Source of the DNA: an uncultured Lachnospira sp. | Lineage (GTDB): Bacteria > Bacillota > Clostridia > Lachnospirales > Lachnospiraceae | DNA: 9,130 nt | Assembly (NCBI GenBank): GCA_947169835.1 | Contig: CAMVRH010000028.1 | Location: forward strand, 1 to 9,130 | Reading direction: 5' to 3' | Shown here: positions 1 to 5,687 of the stretch, piece after piece | Layout: each line of letters opens with the position of its first letter | How positions within the stretch are numbered: the stretch's first letter is position 1 | Translations under genes and position numbers: made by a program | Notes under the pieces: generated by a model | Database searches by the model: none | Told to the model about the DNA's origin: nothing | Seen by the model: only the letters and a program-made list of their open reading frames with translations

Positions 1-640
1 CATCGCTAAGTGTATTTAAAAACTTAGCCATCTTAATTTCATTATCACCAATGTGATTTCCGTATTTGTAAAGATATCTAATGTCACTCAAGTCGCTTTC
101 AGTAATAATCTTTGCAACTCTATCTTTACTTGGGTCAATCTTGCTTCCCAAAACCACATCCATAAAGATTTCAGAATTATCTCGCTCAAATGTGTAGATA
201 ATATCTTTTAAATTCTTCGCCGATAATCCTTCCTCATCTTCAAATAGACTGTAAACCTCAATCAATAGTTCGCATCTAATCAATGCAACTTCCAAGTCGC
301 CCTCAAACATATTTAAAATGCCTGAACGAAGCGATGCGTAAACATAGCAAAGCATCTGTCCATACTCTTCACCCAAAGTTTTTACTGCATATGTTGGGTT
401 TGCGAAACTACTCTTGTAATTCTCAGGCTCAATCTCTTCGTACAACTTTTTATTGAAAGCTTCTAGATCTTCTAGGGAGCCTTCGTCGAAGAAGCCTGAA
501 TCCTTCTTAGTCTTTATCTCGTCAATTAAAAGAATTAGGCTAGCGGCTGCTTCAAAGTAAGGTTTGAACTGCACATCCACTGCTGCTTCGTTTAATATTT
601 CATTTGCTTTTTCAATTGCTAGTGTGTATCTCTCTTCCAT
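1..640 (-). CDS. N-terminal part of an M29-like aminopeptidase-related protein (truncated by window edge)
   Basis: An open frame of 213 codons starts with ATG at 640 and runs off the window edge without a stop. A Shine-Dalgarno AGAGGA lies about 5 bases before the ATG, and the stop codon of the preceding frame (651-653) sits directly in front of it. The visible protein is soluble, acidic and apparently mostly helical, with no signal peptide or membrane segment. Recognisable stretches are FANPTYAVKTLGEEYGQ (about residues 71-87) and SDLSDIRYLYKYG (about 186-198). From memory, these resemble the N-terminal domain of Lachnospiraceae proteins annotated as leucyl aminopeptidase / aminopeptidase (M29-like), where the metal-binding catalytic part lies further downstream. 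The catalytic region is not in the window, so enzyme activity cannot be judged. That the gene is real is quite certain; the product name is tentative. Confidence 0.6.
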   Translation of the reverse strand, partial: MEERYTLAIEKANEILNEAAVDVQFKPYFEAAASLILLIDEIKTKKDSGFFDEGSLEDLEAFNKKLYEEIEPENYKSSFANPTYAVKTLGEEYGQMLCYVYASLRSGILNMFEGDLEVALIRCELLIEVYSLFEDEEGLSAKNLKDIIYTFERDNSEIFMDVVLGSKIDPSKDRVAKIITESDLSDIRYLYKYGNHIGDNEIKMAKFLNTLSD

Positions 641-650
641 TTTGTCCTCT

Positions 651-770
651 CTAAATGTATGCGATGTATATTAAAACTACAGAAATCCAAATAGCTGCGT
701 TAATAATTGTTCCAATGTATGAAAATCTGTAAAATTTGTTATCTTCTGAAAAACTTCTAATGCCAATCAT
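651..770 (-). CDS. C-terminal part of the small membrane protein, in the -1 frame (39 codons; DUF6142-like)
   Basis: This short frame starts at ATG 770, which overlaps the TGA stop (767-769) of the preceding 76-codon frame as ATGA, and ends with TAG at 651-653. It encodes MIGIRSFSEDNKFYRFSYIG followed by a hydrophobic helix of about 18 residues ending in LIYIAYI. The text reads as the natural continuation of the upstream frame: a short cytoplasmic loop (GIRSF, EDNKFYRF) and then a last membrane helix, as in small DUF6142-type membrane proteins. On its own, 39 residues would be an orphan helix. One extra A on the coding strand would give ...SAIMG-MIGIRS... in a single frame of about 115 residues. 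It could be the 3' half of a frameshifted gene, a reinitiated small protein or a base-calling error. It fills what would otherwise be a 126-base gap. Confidence 0.6.
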   Translation of the reverse strand: MIGIRSFSEDNKFYRFSYIGTIINAAIWISVVLIYIAYI

Positions 771-997
771 CCCATAATCGCCGAGATAAATGTGACTATC
801 ACAATAATTCCAATGTACATTCCCGACTTTCCATCTTCCATAACTGACATTGTGATAGTTAGGAAGAAAAGTGCCAAGTTACAAAGTCCAATCGTACTTG
901 AAATTCTTCCACCTCTCGCGTATTTGCTTAGTGGTATTTTTCTATCTTTTTTATCTTCTCTTGTAGGCTTTGGCGCCTTCGCTCTTTTACTAAACAT
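767..997 (-). CDS. Small membrane protein, N-terminal part (DUF6142-like), probably frameshifted at its end
   Basis: The frame encodes 76 residues from ATG 997, with a Shine-Dalgarno GAGG 5 bases upstream and a 9-base gap from the VanZ-like gene. Residues 1-30 are strongly basic (many Lys and Arg), which predicts a cytoplasmic N-terminus. Two hydrophobic helices follow, at about 34-52 and 59-76, separated by a short polar loop (MEDGKSG). The frame stops abruptly at IMG inside the second helix, while the -1 frame immediately continues with a plausible loop and third helix down to 651. The combined length of about 115 residues and the helix-helix-GIRSF-helix plan resemble DUF6142 proteins of Lachnospiraceae. 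That match is from memory and has not been searched. The biochemical function is unknown. Confidence 0.65.
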   Translation of the reverse strand: MFSKRAKAPKPTREDKKDRKIPLSKYARGGRISSTIGLCNLALFFLTITMSVMEDGKSGMYIGIIVIVTFISAIMG

Positions 998-1006
998 TTC
1001 TACCTC

Positions 1007-1462
1007 TTAATTAATCGCTTTTGCAATCGCAAATATAATATATCCAATGATTGCGCCTGCTGTGTTTAGAATAATATCGTCTATATCAAATGCTCCCACT
1101 TTCGTGAGAATCTGAACTACCTCAATGGCTCCTGAAAACATCATTGCTAGAAGTGTTACCACAAAAAAGTTTCTAGTAACTTTGTTCTTTGAACTCATCG
1201 GAATCAAGAATCCAAATGGTACAAAGATAAGCATGTTTCCGCCTAGATTCATAAGTGTAGTTTTCCATCCATATGTGTATCTCATCGCCCAAAATCTTTT
1301 GATTTCGTGGAATGGATGAGTGTTCATTCGTCTAACAATTGTTCCAGTTTTTCTTCCCAACTCATCGCTAAAGAACACAAAGAAAATGAGTAGCGCAAAA
1401 TATGCTACTAAAAGAATTCTTCCAACTATTCTGTTCATTCTTTTTTTCTTTGCTTGCTGCAT
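1007..1462 (-). CDS. VanZ-family integral membrane protein
   Basis: This 151-residue protein carries the VanZ-like hallmarks: MNLGGNMLIFVPFGF at 71-85, an SGAIEVVQ helix at 110-117, and FDIDDIILNTAGAIIGY at 125-141. About four membrane helices are visible, near 14-31, 71-88, 98-120 and 130-148. The N-terminus is basic (KKKR). The family is named after VanZ of teicoplanin resistance, but most stand-alone members have no proven function, so no resistance role is claimed. The start at 1462 lies 3 bases after the pyrE stop, which suggests translational coupling. The nearest GGAG is rather far (about 11 bases) upstream, inside the end of pyrE. An alternative ATG nine codons in (1438) follows an A-rich tract and would leave the helices intact. 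It is followed 9 bases later by the small membrane protein gene. Confidence 0.9.
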   Translation of the reverse strand: MQQAKKKRMNRIVGRILLVAYFALLIFFVFFSDELGRKTGTIVRRMNTHPFHEIKRFWAMRYTYGWKTTLMNLGGNMLIFVPFGFLIPMSSKNKVTRNFFVVTLLAMMFSGAIEVVQILTKVGAFDIDDIILNTAGAIIGYIIFAIAKAIN

Positions 1463-1465
1463 TTA

Positions 1466-2125
1466 CTACTTTGCTCCGTATTCTTTATAATACTCGTCAA
1501 TTCTTCCCTTTAGCTCATCATCTAGTTTTCCTTCTGCTGTCAAATATTCTACCACTTCATCCATGCTCACAATTGCGTTAGCATCGAATCCGTATTTTTC
1601 CTTTATCTCATCTATCGCTGTCTTATCAGATGTAAGTCCTTTTTCCATTCGGTTTAGTGAAACCATAAGTCCAATGATTTCAACATCGCCCTGTGCCTTA
1701 ATGATAGGAAATGTTTCTTCGATAGATTTACCAGATGTAGTAACGTCTTCTATTATCACTACTCTATCGCCGTCTTTTATCTTGCTACCAAGTAGGATTC
1801 CAGCATCGCCGTGATCTTTTTCTTCTTTACGGTTTGAACAATATCTGATTTCTTTTCCATATAAGTTATAAAATGCGATTACTGTTGCCACGCCTAGAGG
1901 GATTCCTTTGTAGGCCGGGCCAAAGAGAACGTCAAAGTCATCGCCATAATGCTCATGAATAGCTTTAGCGTAAAACTCACCAAGTCTCTTTAGTTGAGAA
2001 CCTGTAACATATGCTCCAGCGTTCATAAAGAATGGTGACTTTCTTCCACTTTTCAAAGTGAAATCTCCAAACTTAAGAACATCTGATTCAATCATAAAAT
2101 CTATAAATTCATTTTTGTAACTCAT
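1466..2125 (-). CDS. pyrE: Orotate phosphoribosyltransferase PyrE
   Basis: PyrE transfers the phosphoribosyl group of PRPP to orotate to form OMP, the fifth step of UMP synthesis, in the cytosol. The 219-residue length fits the longer clostridial form. The PRPP-binding motif VVIIEDVTTSGKSIEE is at about 122-137, with two adjacent acidic residues (Glu126, Asp127). The flexible catalytic loop RKEEKDHG is at 99-106, and FGPAYKGIPL at 68-77 is the typical substrate-side segment. The phosphate/orotate region KSGRKSPFFMNAG is at about 25-37. The ATG abuts the pyrD stop directly (TAGATG), and the Shine-Dalgarno AGGAAAGG lies inside the end of pyrD, so translation is probably coupled to pyrD. All key motifs look intact. 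Confidence 0.97.
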   Translation of the reverse strand: MSYKNEFIDFMIESDVLKFGDFTLKSGRKSPFFMNAGAYVTGSQLKRLGEFYAKAIHEHYGDDFDVLFGPAYKGIPLGVATVIAFYNLYGKEIRYCSNRKEEKDHGDAGILLGSKIKDGDRVVIIEDVTTSGKSIEETFPIIKAQGDVEIIGLMVSLNRMEKGLTSDKTAIDEIKEKYGFDANAIVSMDEVVEYLTAEGKLDDELKGRIDEYYKEYGAK

Positions 2126-3040
2126 CTACTTTACCTTTCCTACCAAATCTTTAATATCTGATACGTTGTGTTTAATCATATAATCTTCTATTCCCTTAAC
2201 CACTTCCATAGTAGCGTTTGGATTATAGAAGTTTGCTGTTCCAACAGACACCATAGTAGCTCCCGCCAAAATCATTTCAATGGCATCATCCGCATTTTGG
2301 ATTCCTCCCATTCCAATGATTGGAAGATCTACTGCATTTGCCACCTGGTAAACCATGCGAACTGCTACTGGATGAATAGCTGGACCTGAAAGTCCGCCAG
2401 TCTTGTTTGCAAGAACGAAGTCCTGCTTTTCAATGTCTATCTTCATACCAGTAATTGTATTGATAAGTGACAAAGCATCTGCTCCGCCACGCTCTGCAGC
2501 CTTAGCCATCTCCACTATATCAGTCACATTTGGACTAAGTTTCATAATTACTGGCTGTTTAGCAACTTCTTTAACTTTTCTTGTGATTTCTTCCACAGCC
2601 TTTGGATCTGTTCCAAAAGCAATTCCGCCTTCTTTCACATTTGGACATGAGATATTTATCTCTAGCATATCCACATCTTCGTCGGCCAATCTCTTAACAC
2701 AATCCAAGTATTCTTCTTCAGTGTGACCGCAGACATTTACAATAATCTTTGTGTCGAACTGTCGTAAAAATGGAATGTCTCTTTTTGCAAACACATCCAC
2801 TCCAGGGTTTTGTAGTCCAACAGCGTTTAGCATTCCGCCGTATGTCTCAGCCACTCTTGGAGTATCGTTTCCTTCCCAAGGAGTACTAGCCACACCCTTT
2901 GTCGTGACAGCTCCCAAGTTATTTAAATCCACAAACTCACCATATTCTTCGCCCGAGCCAAATGTGCCCGAAGCCACAGTGACAGGATTCTTAAACTCAA
3001 CTCCTGCAATATTAACTTTCATGTTTAAATCATTACTCAT
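2126..3040 (-). CDS. pyrD: Dihydroorotate dehydrogenase type 1B, catalytic subunit (PyrD)
   Basis: PyrD oxidises dihydroorotate to orotate using FMN. In the 1B form, electrons pass to PyrK and then to NAD+. The 304-residue protein shows NPVTVASGTFGSGEEY near the N-terminus (18-33), TTKG with Lys49, the active-site loop NISCPNV at 129-135 with Cys132 as the catalytic base (cysteine is typical of class 1; class 2 enzymes have serine), INTITGMKID at 193-202, GGLSGPAIHPV at 215-225 and the FMN phosphate segment IIGMGGI at 241-247. There is no N-terminal membrane helix, as expected for a cytosolic class 1 enzyme. The start at 3040 has AAAGG about 8 bases upstream. An in-frame ATG at codon 7 (MKVNIAG) is a possible alternative. 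pyrK lies 12 bases upstream, which matches the obligate PyrK-PyrD complex. Confidence 0.97.
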   Translation of the reverse strand: MSNDLNMKVNIAGVEFKNPVTVASGTFGSGEEYGEFVDLNNLGAVTTKGVASTPWEGNDTPRVAETYGGMLNAVGLQNPGVDVFAKRDIPFLRQFDTKIIVNVCGHTEEEYLDCVKRLADEDVDMLEINISCPNVKEGGIAFGTDPKAVEEITRKVKEVAKQPVIMKLSPNVTDIVEMAKAAERGGADALSLINTITGMKIDIEKQDFVLANKTGGLSGPAIHPVAVRMVYQVANAVDLPIIGMGGIQNADDAIEMILAGATMVSVGTANFYNPNATMEVVKGIEDYMIKHNVSDIKDLVGKVK

Positions 3041-3052
3041 CTTTTCAACCTT

Positions 3053-3817
3053 TTAAAAATCTATTTCATTTGCATCAAACACTGGTCCATCTTTGCAGAT
3101 ACGTTTGTTGCAAACATTTGAATGCTCATCCTTTTCCTTTGTCTTGCACACACATGCCAGACATGCGCCGATACCGCACGCCATTCTCTCTTCCAAAGAA
3201 ATCTGGCACTCGATACCTTTACCATTAGCCCAATCTTTTAGGGCCTTTAGCATTGGTATAGGACCGCAAGCATAAAGCACATCGCCATCTACACCATTTT
3301 CATCTAGTGCATCTATAACTGTTCCCTTTGTACCTGTGCTACCATCTTCAGTAGCAATAACTACAGTAGAAAACTGTTCTAACTCATCAACTAAGAAAAG
3401 CTCATCTCTGTAACCCATAACTGAGATTACATTTTCCTTGCCAATCTTTTCTGATAAGTTCTTTGCTAGCTCAACCATTGGTGGAATTCCAATTCCTCCA
3501 CCAACCAAAATGGCTTTTCCATCTCTCATATCAAAACCATTTCCAAGTGGTCCAATAATTTGAATCTCATCACCTTCCTGGTAAGTAGACATTATCTTTG
3601 TTCCACCACCCACTACACGGTAGACGATTCGAAGTGAATCATCCTTCACCTCACAAATACTGATAGGTCTTGGAAGTAGTTTTGAATCATCATTTACATA
3701 CACATCGATAAACTGACCAGGCTTTGCTTCCTTTGCCGCAGTAGTCTCTATCCACATGCTGTAAATTCCATCTGCTATTTTATTTTGACTTAAAATTTTT
3801 GCAGTTTCTTTTTTCAT
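3053..3817 (-). CDS. pyrK: Dihydroorotate dehydrogenase 1B electron-transfer subunit PyrK
   Basis: PyrK carries FAD and a [2Fe-2S] cluster and moves electrons from PyrD's FMN to NAD+. The 254 residues follow the ferredoxin-reductase plan. The FAD-binding RPIS is at 50-53 and YRVVGGGTKIMS at 66-77. The NAD-binding loop VGGGIGIPP is at 105-113 with YACGPIPML further on. The C-terminal cluster domain is CGIGACLAC (Cys214, 219, 222) with the distal ligand most likely Cys241 in ICKDGPVFD. Cys224 and Cys236 are additional cysteines in the same stretch. The ATG is only one base after the glycosyltransferase stop (TAAgATG), and no good Shine-Dalgarno is visible in front of it (only a weak GAGAAAG), so coupling to the upstream gene is likely. 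Confidence 0.96.
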   Translation of the reverse strand: MKKETAKILSQNKIADGIYSMWIETTAAKEAKPGQFIDVYVNDDSKLLPRPISICEVKDDSLRIVYRVVGGGTKIMSTYQEGDEIQIIGPLGNGFDMRDGKAILVGGGIGIPPMVELAKNLSEKIGKENVISVMGYRDELFLVDELEQFSTVVIATEDGSTGTKGTVIDALDENGVDGDVLYACGPIPMLKALKDWANGKGIECQISLEERMACGIGACLACVCKTKEKDEHSNVCNKRICKDGPVFDANEIDF

Positions 3818-3818
3818 C

Positions 3819-4766
3819 TTAATTTACTTTCTCAACTTCTTTGTTGCTCTCGCTAATAATATAGTGTGGACGCTCTTTCACTTCCACGTATGTCTTCGAC
3901 AAATACTGTCCAATAATACCGATACAAAACATCTGCACACCGCTTAGGAATACGATGATACAAACGAGTGATGGCCAACCTGAAACTGGATCTCCCCAGA
4001 TAAACTTTCTAATCATAATGAATATGATTGCTAGGAAAGCTATGAATGTAAATACTAATCCGAATATAGAAGCAATCTGCAAAGGAGCGTTTGTAAAGTT
4101 TACTATTCCATCGATAGAGTATTTAAACAAACTCCAAAAACTCCATTTTGTCTCACCTGCCACGCGCTCTGCGTTTTCAAATTCTATCCACTTTGTTCTG
4201 TATCCAATCCAACCAAAGATACCTTTTGAGAATCTGTTTCTCTCGCCCATCTTCACAATGGCTTCAACCATATCTTTTGTCATTAGTCTAAAGTCTCTTG
4301 CGCCATCAGCTATATCAGCATCTGACCATCTATTAATCAACTTATAAAATCTTCTAGCGAAGAATGAACGAATCTTTGGTTCGCCTTTTCTGTTAACACG
4401 TCTAGTTGCAACACTGTCGTACTCTCCACTCTCTAAGTAAGTTACCATCTCAGGCAAAAGTGAAGGTGGATCTTGCAAATCGGCATCCATTATTGCCACG
4501 TAATCTCCAGTAGCGTTGCAAAGACCTGCATACATTGCAGCTTCTTTGCCGAAGTTTCTTGAGAAAGAAATGTATGTAGTCTTGCTGTCGAATGCAGCTA
4601 GTTCCTTTAGGCGTTCTAACGTCTTATCCTTTGAGCCATCATCTACAAAGATGTACTCAAAGTCAAAGTAAGGCATCTCACCAGCTGTCTTTTCAAGCTC
4701 TTTGTACAAATATTTAAGACTTTCTTCCTCGTTGTAACATGGAATTACTAAAGAAATTTTCTTCAT
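3819..4766 (-). CDS. Family 2 glycosyltransferase, GtrB/dolichol-phosphate-mannose-synthase-like, with two membrane helices
   Basis: The 315-residue protein has an N-terminal GT-A domain. SLVIPCYNEEESL is at 5-17, FVDDGSKDKT at 40-49, SFSRNFGKEAAMYAGL at 67-82 and the metal/nucleotide-binding DAD at 94-96 within IMDADLQDPP. The RVAGETKW segment at 201-208 matches the R-x-x-G-x-(S/T)-K motif of this family. Two C-terminal helices (about 230-253 and 264-288) are followed by a cytoplasmic tail with VEVKERPHYII. Relatives such as GtrB transfer a sugar from a UDP or GDP donor to polyprenyl phosphate on the inner face of the membrane. The sugar here cannot be read from sequence. The Shine-Dalgarno AGGAGAG is strong and contains the pyrF stop codon (TAG at 4776-4778). 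Unusually, the gene sits between pyrF and pyrK. Confidence 0.93.
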   Translation of the reverse strand: MKKISLVIPCYNEEESLKYLYKELEKTAGEMPYFDFEYIFVDDGSKDKTLERLKELAAFDSKTTYISFSRNFGKEAAMYAGLCNATGDYVAIMDADLQDPPSLLPEMVTYLESGEYDSVATRRVNRKGEPKIRSFFARRFYKLINRWSDADIADGARDFRLMTKDMVEAIVKMGERNRFSKGIFGWIGYRTKWIEFENAERVAGETKWSFWSLFKYSIDGIVNFTNAPLQIASIFGLVFTFIAFLAIIFIMIRKFIWGDPVSGWPSLVCIIVFLSGVQMFCIGIIGQYLSKTYVEVKERPHYIISESNKEVEKVN

Positions 4767-4775
4767 AACTCTCTC

Positions 4776-5687
4776 CTAAAAAATAGTTTTGATATCCTCT
4801 ATCATATTGATTGTGGCCTGACGAGAAGCATCTGCAAATGACTCTTCATCAAAACCTTCTAAGTTTTTGTATGCACAAATGATTCCTCTAGATGAGTTTA
4901 CAATGGCTCCCAAACCGTCCTCGTTAAAGAATGGCTTTAAGTCCGCTGCTGTTCCACCCTGCGCACCGTAACCTGGCACTAAGATGTAACTCTTTGGCAT
5001 AACTTTGCGAAGCACTTCGCCCATCTCTGGATATGTAGCTCCAACCACTGCACCAATGTAGCTGTAATCATCGCCCATACAGTCTTTGCCCCACTCATCT
5101 ACCTTCTGTCCAACCATCTCGTAAAGTGGCTTTCCATTTATTTCTTGATCTTGGAACTCTCCGCTAGAAGGATTTGAAGTCTTAACCAAAATGAAGAGTC
5201 CCTTCTTCTCTTCCTTGCAGACATCGATAAACGGATTAATTCCATCTGAACCAAGATAAGGGTTAACTGTCACAAAGTCCTCGTCAAAAGGTGCAAACTC
5301 TGCACTTCCAACTTTAATCTTTCCAATATGAGCTGTAGCATAAGCCTTTGATGTAGAACCAATGTCTCCACGCTTTGCATCGCCTATCACAACCATATCT
5401 TTTGACTTTGCATAGTCTACTGTCTTTTTAAAAGCTACAAGCCCAGGAATTCCAAACTGCTCATACATAGCAATCTGTGGTTTAACCGCTGGTGCTATAT
5501 CATAAATTGCATCGATAATTCCTTTGTTGTATTCAAAGATAGCATCGCCCACTGCTTCCAAAGTCTCGCCGTATTTTTCAATTGATGCCTTCATAATGTG
5601 ACTTGGAACGTACTCATACATTGGATCAAGTCCAACCACGATAGGCGCTTCCATCTTTTTAATTTTACTTACTAATTTGTTAATCAT
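4776..5687 (-). CDS. pyrF: Orotidine 5'-phosphate decarboxylase PyrF (type 2)
   Basis: PyrF decarboxylates OMP to UMP, the last step of the pathway. Counting from ATG 5687, the protein has 303 residues, the length of the type-2 (clostridial/mycobacterial) subfamily rather than the about 230 of the E. coli type. The catalytic D-x-K-x-x-D appears as DAKRGDIGST (Asp103, Lys105, Asp108). VVGLDP with Asp21 opens the first strand, and AVKPQIAMYEQFG at 67-79 and LVPGYGAQGG in the C-terminal half are further family signatures. I chose 5687 over the in-frame ATG at 5705 because GGAGAG lies 10 bases before 5687, whereas the 5705 ATG sits on that sequence and has no ribosome site of its own. The gene then overlaps the end of pyrC by 8 bases, consistent with coupling. 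Confidence 0.96.
   Translation of the reverse strand: MINKLVSKIKKMEAPIVVGLDPMYEYVPSHIMKASIEKYGETLEAVGDAIFEYNKGIIDAIYDIAPAVKPQIAMYEQFGIPGLVAFKKTVDYAKSKDMVVIGDAKRGDIGSTSKAYATAHIGKIKVGSAEFAPFDEDFVTVNPYLGSDGINPFIDVCKEEKKGLFILVKTSNPSSGEFQDQEINGKPLYEMVGQKVDEWGKDCMGDDYSYIGAVVGATYPEMGEVLRKVMPKSYILVPGYGAQGGTAADLKPFFNEDGLGAIVNSSRGIICAYKNLEGFDEESFADASRQATINMIEDIKTIF

Noticed and set aside
641..766. Intergenic region with a possible promoter or terminator before the aminopeptidase-like gene
   Set aside because: The stretch is fully accounted for by the -1 frame continuation of the small membrane protein, and no terminator hairpin with a T-run was seen.
1439..1450. Run of seven A on the coding strand near the VanZ start, as a slippage or regulatory site
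   Set aside because: It simply encodes the Lys-rich N-terminus, and the frame is intact through it. Nothing suggests phase variation beyond the run itself, and seven bases is unremarkable in AT-rich DNA.
792..3275. Plus-strand open frames at 792-1010, 1125-1319, 1563-1814, 2168-2389, 2403-2726, 2751-3056 and 3093-3275
   Set aside because: They lie antisense to well-supported genes with clear family motifs, have low-complexity or Ser/Ile/Phe-rich translations typical of antisense frames, and match no protein I recognise.
3819..4766. Glycosyltransferase gene as a recent horizontal insertion
   Set aside because: No terminal repeats, integrase or transposase remnants are present, its composition matches the neighbours by eye, and it is joined to both neighbours by finely fitted translation signals.
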